Assembly: GCA_023402915.1 (NCBI GenBank)
Contig: JAEYFO010000265.1
Coordinates: 1-7,398, forward strand
DNA length: 7,398 bases
Source: Bacillota bacterium
Lineage (GTDB): Bacteria > Bacillota > Clostridia > Christensenellales > CALWSW01
Direction of reading: 5' to 3'
Shown: in pieces, positions 1-5,070 of the stretch
How the letters are laid out: each line of letters starts with the position of its first letter
Numbering within the stretch: position 1 is the first letter of the stretch
The notes under the pieces: model-generated
The model's database searches: none
Told to the model about the DNA's origin: nothing
What the model saw: the letters and a program-made list of their open reading frames with translations, nothing else
Position numbers and translations under genes: made by a program

Positions 1-1412
1 GGCGTGGGCTGCGGATAATACAGCCAGCCCTCGGCGCTGCGCCCATAGGAAATGTTGTCCTTGCTCTCCGGATCGATGGGCACGCTTTGGCGCACCCGGT
101 CCGTCCGGCTCGAAAGGGTCAACGCGCTGTCCGATCTTCCCAGCCGGAAGGAGGTGTGCATCTCCCCATCCGTCCTGTCCTTGCCGTCAAGATACACGAT
201 CACATAGCCGTGCGGCTCGATGGCGCTGCCTTCCGGGAAGAACCATTTCCACGGGTCCTCCGGATCGTCCGACAGGGCGTAGCCCGAAAGATCGACGGTC
301 TCATCCGACGTGTTATAAAGCTCCGCCCAGGCGGAACGGTCGCCGTCCGCGTCGAGGATGGAATAGGTGTTTTTCCGAAGGATCTCATTCAAAACGACAG
401 GGTTTTCGCCCTCCGTCAGGGGGAATGCGCCGTCCGCGCTGCCCTCTGCGCCGTTTTCCGCGCCCGGCGTGGGGGAAAGATAATAGAGCGTCTCTTCCCC
501 TTCTCCATGTCCGGCCGAAACGTCCGGCAGGATGTCCGCCGTCCATTGGAGGGAATCCACCTGCCGCCCGAAGCGGTCAAAAAGGAACAGCGACTGTTCG
601 TCTTTGCCGATCTTAAAAGGAAGCGCGTCCTCTCCGCCGCCGGAGAAGGGCACGACCCGGTATTCGCCCGGCTGGAGCGTTCCGGCGGGCAGGGAAGCCT
701 TGTCGTAATTGGCTTCGTCCTCCGTGATGGTATACGCCGAAAGCTCGATGGGCGCGTCACCGCTGTTATACAACTCCACCCAGCCGCTGACCGCGCCGTC
801 CGCCAGGGCAAAGCGTTCCGCCCTGGGCAGCACTTCGTTCAAAACAAGGCCGCTCGTACCGCCCGATTCGGACAGTTCTTCCAGCGAAGGCGCGGCGGTC
901 TCCGCGTTTTTCGCCCCCGGCGTGGGCGCGGAAAAGAAGCCGTAGCCGCCCGAAGCGTCCACGCCGTAGGACACGTCCGTTTCCAGCGCCGGGACGCTCA
1001 GCTGCTGGATCAGCGTTCCGGACGGGTTGGACAGCCAAAGCGTCTCCCCCTCGCGGGAGAGCTTGAAGCCCGAACAGGCCGCCCCCTCCGGCACACCCGC
1101 CCGGGGTGCGCAGCAGTAGACGAGCAGATAGCCGCCCGGCTCGATGGTCAGCGCCGGGAACGTATAGCGGAAGCGGTCCTTGTCGCTTTTCGTCAGGCCG
1201 TAGCCCGTCAGATCGATAGCCTTGTCCGTGCCGTTATACAGCTCGATCCAGTCCGGCGAGCCCAGCGCCTCGTTGACGAGCGACGTGCCGTTGGAGGAGA
1301 CCACTTCGTTGATGCGAAGGCCGGGCAACGCCGGGGCCGTTCCCGTCAGGGCGGCGCATCCGGCGCAAAGCAGCAGCAACGCGCAAAGCAGCAGCGTCCA
1401 GAGTTTCTTCAT
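1..1412 (-). CDS. Lipoprotein with three lamin-tail domains, C-terminus off the left edge (partial)
   Basis: Read from an ATG at 1412 down to the window edge this frame is open for 470 codons. The N-terminus is a lipoprotein signal: MKK, a Leu-rich hydrophobic stretch (residues 4-15), then C16-A-G-C19, where C19 is the probable lipidated cysteine; the -3 residue is Cys rather than the usual Leu. Three homologous beta-rich modules follow, at about residues 32-168, 189-320 and 339 to the edge. Each opens with [I/L]NE[V/I], carries W-x-ELYN (W55, W211, W362) and a G-Y-x-[L/I] turn, and the first two close with PTPGAxN. This is the pattern of lamin-tail domains (LTD). In Clostridia such N-terminal LTD repeats often precede a CotH-like kinase domain, so a CotH domain beyond the edge is inferred, not seen. 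Expected location: outer face of the membrane. AAGGAAA at 1421-1427 (minus strand) lies 8 nt before the ATG. It is divergent from the ferredoxin gene. Confidence 0.85.
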   Translation of the reverse strand, partial: MKKLWTLLLCALLLLCAGCAALTGTAPALPGLRINEVVSSNGTSLVNEALGSPDWIELYNGTDKAIDLTGYGLTKSDKDRFRYTFPALTIEPGGYLLVYCCAPRAGVPEGAACSGFKLSREGETLWLSNPSGTLIQQLSVPALETDVSYGVDASGGYGFFSAPTPGAKNAETAAPSLEELSESGGTSGLVLNEVLPRAERFALADGAVSGWVELYNSGDAPIELSAYTITEDEANYDKASLPAGTLQPGEYRVVPFSGGGEDALPFKIGKDEQSLFLFDRFGRQVDSLQWTADILPDVSAGHGEGEETLYYLSPTPGAENGAEGSADGAFPLTEGENPVVLNEILRKNTYSILDADGDRSAWAELYNTSDETVDLSGYALSDDPEDPWKWFFPEGSAIEPHGYVIVYLDGKDRTDGEMHTSFRLGRSDSALTLSSRTDRVRQSVPIDPESKDNISYGRSAEGWLYYPQPT

Positions 1413-1470
1413 CGTATCGGTTTCCTTTCGGTATCGGTTCGTTGTATCAGTCCCTTATATTAGTTCCTTT

Positions 1471-1486
1471 CGCGCGCAAAGGCGCG
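1471..1486 (-). promoter_or_regulatory. GC-rich hairpin in the leader of the lamin-tail lipoprotein gene
   Basis: CGCGC (1471-1475) and GCGCG (1482-1486) can pair around a 6-nt loop. The element lies about 60 nt upstream of the lipoprotein start, so it would sit in its 5' leader or next to its promoter. An AT-rich TAATAT (minus strand, 1456-1461) between the hairpin and the gene could be a -10 element, but I could not find a convincing -35 at the right distance. On the plus strand the hairpin is followed by TCGTTTTT and looks like a weak terminator, yet no plus-strand gene ends there. Confidence 0.25.
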
Positions 1487-1676
1487 TCGTTTTTCCGTGT
1501 TGTTTCTAATAGTATATCCTATTGCGCCCCGTTTCGCCACCGTTCGACAAAGGAATTTCCTTCCGCCCGGCCAAAGCAGAAGTTTCCGGCGGATTTTTTC
1601 CAAAATTCCGGGCAGAATAAACCGCAGCCGGTTTCCGGCGGGCGCGGCAAAACGCCCTGCGCCCAATCTGTTTTTC

Positions 1677-1684
1677 AGGAGGAA
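1677..1684 (+). promoter_or_regulatory. Ribosome binding site that fixes the ferredoxin start
   Basis: AGGAGGAA lies 7 nt before the ATG at 1692. The reading frame is open much further upstream (to about 1497), but only the ATG at 1692 has this site and gives a protein that starts like known small ferredoxins (MKYRVDQDGC). Confidence 0.85.
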
Positions 1685-1691
1685 CGGTTTG

Positions 1692-1883
1692 ATGAAGTAT
1701 CGCGTCGATCAGGACGGCTGCATCGGCTGCGGCCTGTGCGCGTCGGTCTGCCCGGAGGTTTTTGAAATGAACGAGGAGAACAGATCCACGGTCGTCCTCT
1801 CCCCCGTGCCCGAGAGGCTTGAGAGCGCCGCAGAGGAAGCGGCGGAGGGCTGCCCCGTTTCCGTCATCTTCAAAGAAGAGTAG
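1692..1883 (+). CDS. Small single-cluster [4Fe-4S] ferredoxin
   Basis: This is a 63-residue cytoplasmic electron carrier. The N-terminus carries C10-x2-C13-x2-C16-x3-C20-P and a fourth ligand candidate sits at C54 in a GCPVSVI motif near the C-terminus. Length, start (MKYRVD) and spacing match the one-cluster ferredoxins of the Thermotoga maritima type, in which cysteines 10, 13, 16 and 51 bind the cluster and C20 forms a disulfide with C43. Here the equivalent of C43 is alanine (about A46), so C20 has no obvious partner. The protein is acidic at its C-terminus, as usual for ferredoxins. It is probably monocistronic: the next gene starts 356 bases downstream and a hairpin follows the stop. 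The redox partner cannot be deduced from this window. Confidence 0.92.
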   Translation: MKYRVDQDGCIGCGLCASVCPEVFEMNEENRSTVVLSPVPERLESAAEEAAEGCPVSVIFKEE

Positions 1884-1910
1884 GCCGGACATTTTTTCAC
1901 AAATGCCATT

Positions 1911-1945
1911 TTGCGCATTCTGCGCAAGGTGGCGCTTTTCGTTTT
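1911..1945 (+). terminator. Probable terminator after the ferredoxin gene
   Basis: TTGCGCA (1911-1917) and TGCGCAA (1921-1927) form a perfect 7-bp stem with a TTC loop, and a second possible stem GCGC/GCGC (1922-1925 with 1932-1935) is followed directly by TTTTCGTTTT. The first hairpin is the stronger, but its T-rich tail begins several bases after the stem. It lies 27 nt after the ferredoxin stop. Confidence 0.5.
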
Positions 1946-2225
1946 GGATTGTCTTTTACGATTGTCTACGAATTATCTTACGAAATTTTCATTTCTTTTT
2001 CACACTATTTTGACAAATTGAAATTATGCTTCAAATCATGCCGGTTTTTGAGCGGTTTATCAAAATTTATTTTTTGAAATCCTGAGATTTTTCCCATTTA
2101 TGTAAATTTGTCTATTGCATTTTCCCAATGAATATGATAAATTCAAATTGTTCCGATTGTTCAGGAGCATTTCTACATGTCATGGGTGATTCTTAACACA
2201 TCATTCCACCGTTCATCACATTTCC
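1946..2225 (+). promoter_or_regulatory. AT-rich promoter/leader region of the aldolase gene
   Basis: The stretch between ferredoxin and aldolase has no convincing gene and is far more AT-rich than the flanking genes. Two promoter candidates are visible: TTGACA (2010-2015) with AATCAT (2034-2039) at an 18-nt spacing, and TTGTCT (2108-2113) with a good TATGAT (2133-2138) at a long 19-nt spacing. Upstream lie a direct repeat GATTGTCT (1947-1954 and 1960-1967) and three TACGA copies (1957, 1967, 1979) about one helical turn apart. Dyads TTGAA-N7-TTCAA (2018-2034), TCAAAA-N6-TTTTGA (2060-2077) and TGAAT-N7-ATTCA (2129-2145) could be operators. The last overlaps the TATGAT box. Which promoter is used is not decidable from sequence alone. 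Confidence 0.45.
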
Positions 2226-2233
2226 AAGGAGGA
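2226..2233 (+). promoter_or_regulatory. Ribosome binding site that fixes the aldolase start
   Basis: AAGGAGGA stands 6 nt before the ATG at 2240. The frame contains an earlier ATG at 2177 that would add 21 residues, but it has no Shine-Dalgarno sequence and the added segment is not like the DeoC N-terminus. Confidence 0.85.
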
Positions 2234-2239
2234 TTCGCA

Positions 2240-2980
2240 ATGTCCAGGTATAAGACGATTGACCAGCTTGACCTCTCCAAAGAGGCGATTGCCCAGATGA
2301 TCGACTTCTCGGTGCTCCATCCCCAGTCTTCCAAGGCTGACATCGACAAGGGCATCGAACTGTCCAAGAAGTACAACTTCAAGGGCTTCCACACCAACAC
2401 CTACTGGACTCCCTACTGCGCCGAACAACTCGAAGGCACCGGCATCGAAGTGGGCTGGCCCGTTTGCTATCCTTTCGGCTGCGTCGATACGCAGGTCAAG
2501 GTCGACGAAGCCAAGCTGGGCGCGAAGCTCCTCAAGGGCAAGCCCTGGGTTATCGACATGGTCGCCAACAGCGGTCTGCTGACCTCCGGCGAATACGAAG
2601 CCTACAAGAAGGACATTGCCGAGATCGTCAAGATCGCTCACGACGGCGGCGCCGAGTGCAAGGCCATCCTCGAAGTGCAGTTCTTCACCGACGATCAGAT
2701 CAAGGCTGCTGTGGAACTGGCCTGCGAAGCCGGCGTTGACTGGGTCAAGTCCGCTACCGGCCGTCACGGCGGTCCTCAGTTCCAGCAGGTCAAGATCATG
2801 TGCGACTACGCCGCTCCCGACGTCAAGGTCAAGATCGCGGGCACCGGCTCCTTCTGGACGCCCATGATCACCCTCGGCTGCTTCCTGCTCGGCGTTGAAC
2901 GTATCGGCACCCGCAACGGTCCCTGGATCGTTGACGAGCTGTCCACCGATATCGCCGCCCTCATCGGCGCGAAGAAGTAA
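2240..2980 (+). CDS. DeoC-like class I (Schiff-base) aldolase
   Basis: A 246-residue cytoplasmic TIM-barrel aldolase of the DeoC/LacD superfamily. The frame of deoxyribose-phosphate aldolase is recognisable: IDFSVLHP (21-28, where DeoC has IDHTLLKP), D106 in VIDMVANSG, the Schiff-base lysine K170 in DWVKSATG, and the second lysine K198 in VKIAGTG. These correspond to D102, K167 and K201 of E. coli DeoC. Two parts differ from DeoC: the Cys47 position appears to be H51, and the phosphate-binding GTSSG motif reads GTRNG (223-227); the ASGGIR loop reads AGTGSF. It therefore probably performs retro-aldol cleavage, but on a substrate other than deoxyribose-5-phosphate. All lysine codons but one (codon 14) are AAG, a sign of strong expression. 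The kinase follows 328 bases downstream after a strong hairpin. An automatic label deoC would be premature. Confidence 0.85.
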   Translation: MSRYKTIDQLDLSKEAIAQMIDFSVLHPQSSKADIDKGIELSKKYNFKGFHTNTYWTPYCAEQLEGTGIEVGWPVCYPFGCVDTQVKVDEAKLGAKLLKGKPWVIDMVANSGLLTSGEYEAYKKDIAEIVKIAHDGGAECKAILEVQFFTDDQIKAAVELACEAGVDWVKSATGRHGGPQFQQVKIMCDYAAPDVKVKIAGTGSFWTPMITLGCFLLGVERIGTRNGPWIVDELSTDIAALIGAKK

Positions 2981-2993
2981 GCTCTTCTCTCTT

Positions 2994-3043
2994 CGGATTT
3001 TCCTGTATGCGGGTGCATTGCGCGCCCGCATACTTCAAATCCG
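2994..3043 (+). promoter_or_regulatory. Two-stage RNA hairpin after the aldolase gene
   Basis: The inner stem pairs 3005-3016 with 3022-3033 (12 bp with one G-U, loop ATTGC); its core GTATGCGGG/CCCGCATAC is perfect. An outer stem CGGATTT (2994-3000) with AAATCCG (3037-3043) adds 7 bp across a small internal loop (TCCT/TTC). It begins 14 nt after the aldolase stop. No T-tract follows, so it is not a standard intrinsic terminator. It more likely protects the aldolase mRNA 3' end, marks a processing site, or partly limits read-through into the kinase gene. Confidence 0.6.
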
Positions 3044-3292
3044 GACAATTTCTGGTTGCGTAACCAACCAATTCGTTATTTTCATCCCAATTTTGTCCTG
3101 TTTCCATCGATTTTCAAATTCTATTGCTGCCGTGCGGCCCGCCTTTCTTTCGTTTTCGCTTCTTTATCTTTGAGCTTTGGCCGCGGTTTCCGGCAGACCT
3201 GTGATGCGTCAACCCTTTGGTTTTTTCAAACGGCAAATCCTTTCCGAAAACACACATCAGGGATCTTTGTTTTTCTACGCACATCATAAACG
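3044..3292 (+). other. Non-coding spacer before the kinase gene
   Basis: No gene is credible here; the kinase frame is open back to about 3177 but lacks any start with a ribosome binding site in this part. The first half is AT-rich and could hold a promoter, for example TTGTCC at 3093-3098, but no good -10 follows at the right distance. A small AACC-CTTT-GGTT dyad followed by a T-run (about 3212-3227) is too short to call a terminator. I see nothing else definite. Confidence 0.4.
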
Positions 3293-3298
3293 AGGAGG
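3293..3298 (+). promoter_or_regulatory. Ribosome binding site that fixes the kinase start
   Basis: AGGAGG lies 10 nt before the ATG at 3309. An earlier in-frame start at 3177 would add 44 residues that do not resemble the FGGY N-terminus. With the 3309 start the protein begins MANYVMGIDVGTTGAK, as expected for the family. Confidence 0.85.
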
Positions 3299-3308
3299 AA
3301 ACACACAA

Positions 3309-4853
3309 ATGGCAAATTACGTAATGGGTATCGACGTCGGAACGACCGGCGCAAAGTCCATGGTCATCGACCTTCAGGGCAACGTTCTTGGCAAAGCCTA
3401 CCGCGAATATCCCCTGGAATACCCCAAGCCCGACTGGGTGGAGATCCGCGCCAGCTACCTCATTGAGCAGGTGTTCGACACCGTCAAGGAAGCCATCGAA
3501 AAGTCCAAGGTGGATCCCAAGGACATCAAGGCCATCAGCTTTTCTTTGCAGCGCGCCACGTTCTGCATGCACGGCGAAGATCTCGAACCCATCAACGACA
3601 CCGTGTACGTCTGGCTCGACAACCGCGCGGCGGAGATCATGGACGAAATGGCCACGAAGATCGACCCGCATCGTCAGGCGCACCTGTCCGGTATGCCCAC
3701 CTCCTGCATTTATACGGTAGAAAAACTCTACTGGCTCAAGAAATTCCAGCCTGAAATTTACAACGCGACGAAGTATTGCGCGACCATCGACGCGTTTGTC
3801 ATGCATAAATTCGGCGCCGACAACTTCTGCACGGAAGTGACCAACACCATGGTCTCCGGCATGATCGACGTCAACACCTTCGACTGGTGCGACGAGATCC
3901 TCGACGCCCTTGAACTGGACAAGTCCAAGCTGGCTCCCCTTGTGGACCCCTCCACCATCGTGGGCCGCATCAAGGAAGACGTCGCCAAGCGCACGGGCCT
4001 GGCCGTGGGCACGCTGATCGTTGCGGGCTGCGGCGACCAGCAGGCTGCCGCCATGGGCGCCGGCGTGACGGAAGACGGCGCCATGAGCCTGACGCTCGGC
4101 ACCGTCGGCGAGCTGGTGGTCGGCCTGGCCAAGCCTGACTTTGTCAAGCTCGAAGGCCTGATGATCCCCTCCACCGCCAACAAGGGCGTGTTCGAGATCG
4201 AAGGCAACCAGATCTCCGGCGCGACCTGCTACCGCTGGTGCCGCGACACCCTCTGCCCCACCGAAGCGGCGCTGGCCGACGCCATGGGCGTTGACGCGTT
4301 CGATCTGATGGGCAACTACATCCGCAAGTCCAAGCCCGGCGCGAACGGCGTCATTTTCTACGCCGGCATCTTCGGCACCGGCCATCCCACCTGGAACCCC
4401 AAGGCCACCGGCGTGTACGTGGGTCTCAAGTCCTCCAACAGCCGCGCCGACATGGTTCGTGCGGTCATGGAAGGCATCACGCTCGAATCCCGCTTCATCT
4501 ATGAAGCCATCAAGGAGACCGGCGTGCATATGAAGAACGAGATCACCGTCACCGGCGGCGCGTTCAAGTCCCCCGAATGGTGCCAGATCGTGGCCGACGT
4601 CATGAACTGCACGCTCAAGATGCTCAAGGTCTCCGACGCTGCCATCATCGGCGTCGCCATCCAGGCGGCCGTGGCTGCGGGCCTGTTCAAGGATCTGGCC
4701 GAAGGCGTCAAGAGCATGGTTCAGGTGGTTGACGAAGTCAAGCCCATCCCGGAAAACGTGGAAGTTTACAACCGCGTGTTCCCGATCTACAAGGACGTTT
4801 ACTACGGCCTCAACGACCGCAAGGTGTTCGAGCGTCTGTCCGAGATCAACTAA
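3309..4853 (+). CDS. FGGY-family carbohydrate kinase (xylulokinase-like)
   Basis: A 514-residue ATP-dependent sugar kinase of normal family length, with the two actin-like FGGY domains. Visible landmarks are GIDVGTTGAK (7-16, phosphate loop of the N-domain), W102-LDNR (sugar contact), VEKLYWL (137-143, FGGY signature 1 region), the catalytic base D243 in GCGDQQ, G368-VYVGL through E388 (fits the second FGGY signature), and the adenosine-binding TGGAFKSPEW (415-424). Such kinases phosphorylate the terminal hydroxyl of a ketose or polyol in the cytoplasm. The substrate cannot be read from the sequence; XylB, LyxK and LsrK are all relatives. Its neighbours, a class I aldolase upstream and a polyol/G1P-type dehydrogenase downstream, suggest that its product is the aldolase substrate. 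A terminator follows 14 nt after the stop, so the dehydrogenase gene may be partly uncoupled from it. Confidence 0.92.
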   Translation: MANYVMGIDVGTTGAKSMVIDLQGNVLGKAYREYPLEYPKPDWVEIRASYLIEQVFDTVKEAIEKSKVDPKDIKAISFSLQRATFCMHGEDLEPINDTVYVWLDNRAAEIMDEMATKIDPHRQAHLSGMPTSCIYTVEKLYWLKKFQPEIYNATKYCATIDAFVMHKFGADNFCTEVTNTMVSGMIDVNTFDWCDEILDALELDKSKLAPLVDPSTIVGRIKEDVAKRTGLAVGTLIVAGCGDQQAAAMGAGVTEDGAMSLTLGTVGELVVGLAKPDFVKLEGLMIPSTANKGVFEIEGNQISGATCYRWCRDTLCPTEAALADAMGVDAFDLMGNYIRKSKPGANGVIFYAGIFGTGHPTWNPKATGVYVGLKSSNSRADMVRAVMEGITLESRFIYEAIKETGVHMKNEITVTGGAFKSPEWCQIVADVMNCTLKMLKVSDAAIIGVAIQAAVAAGLFKDLAEGVKSMVQVVDEVKPIPENVEVYNRVFPIYKDVYYGLNDRKVFERLSEIN

Positions 4854-4867
4854 CCCCCAACCCAACG

Positions 4868-4900
4868 GGCGGCTCCTTCCGGGGGGCCGCCTTTCCTCTT
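4868..4900 (+). terminator. Intrinsic terminator after the kinase gene
   Basis: GGCGGCTCC (4868-4876) pairs with GGGGCCGCC (4883-4891) as a 9-bp stem with one G-U, loop TTCCGG, followed by TTTCCTCTT. The T-tract is interrupted by C residues, so read-through into the dehydrogenase leader is possible. Confidence 0.75.
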
Positions 4901-5029
4901 GAAGGAGGAAGTCTGACGCTTTTCAAGAGAACGTCAAAGCCCGAGGCGGCGTTGGCCTCAATTAGCCAGCCGCTCCCCTCATTGCAGCTTCGGCATGAGA
5001 CGAAAAGAGCGCCGGGTGTGCCGCCCGGC
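4896..5029 (+). promoter_or_regulatory. Multi-hairpin leader of the dehydrogenase gene (candidate structured RNA)
   Basis: At least four stems can be read by eye. (a) CTCTTGAA 4896-4903 with TTCAAGAG 4922-4929 (8 bp). (b) TGACG 4914-4918 with CGTCA 4932-4936. (c) GCGGC 4946-4950 with GCCGC 4969-4973, enclosing TGGC 4953-4956 with GCCA 4965-4968. (d) CTCAT 4978-4982 with ATGAG 4995-4999. (e) GCCGGG 5011-5016 with CCCGGC 5024-5029. Stems (a) and (b) interleave and probably exclude each other. A perfect Shine-Dalgarno-like AAGGAGGAA (4902-4910) lies between the arms of (a) and has no start codon after it. I do not recognise a known riboswitch class. Stem (e) ends 27 nt before the true ribosome binding site of the dehydrogenase. 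The 5' half of stem (a) overlaps the tail of the preceding terminator. Confidence 0.45.
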
Positions 5030-5070
5030 TTCCCTGACCAAGTTTATTTTTATCATAGGAGGCTGCTCTC

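Noticed and set aside
87..1463. Long plus-strand open frame (458 codons)
   Set aside because: It is antisense to the lamin-tail lipoprotein, rich in Arg, Val and Gly with no recognisable domain, and has no ribosome binding site. The minus strand carries a clear signal peptide and three domain repeats.
2177..2239. Upstream in-frame ATG for the aldolase
   Set aside because: No Shine-Dalgarno before it, and the added 21 residues are unlike the family; the ATG at 2240 has AAGGAGGA at ideal distance.
3114..4865. Long minus-strand open frame (583 codons) across the kinase
   Set aside because: The His/Val/Asp/Gly-rich product is the usual antisense shadow of a GC-rich gene with strong codon bias; the plus strand encodes an intact FGGY kinase.
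4896..4936. H-type pseudoknot from the two interleaved stems
   Set aside because: Only 2 nt connect the second arm of the 8-bp stem to the second arm of the 5-bp stem, too short to cross the helix. Alternating stems are the simpler reading.
5008..5030. Resemblance to a T-box antiterminator (GGGTG...CCGC)
   Set aside because: The match to the T-box consensus needs gaps, the bases fold into a simple GCCGGG/CCCGGC hairpin, and no Stem I or specifier loop is visible upstream.
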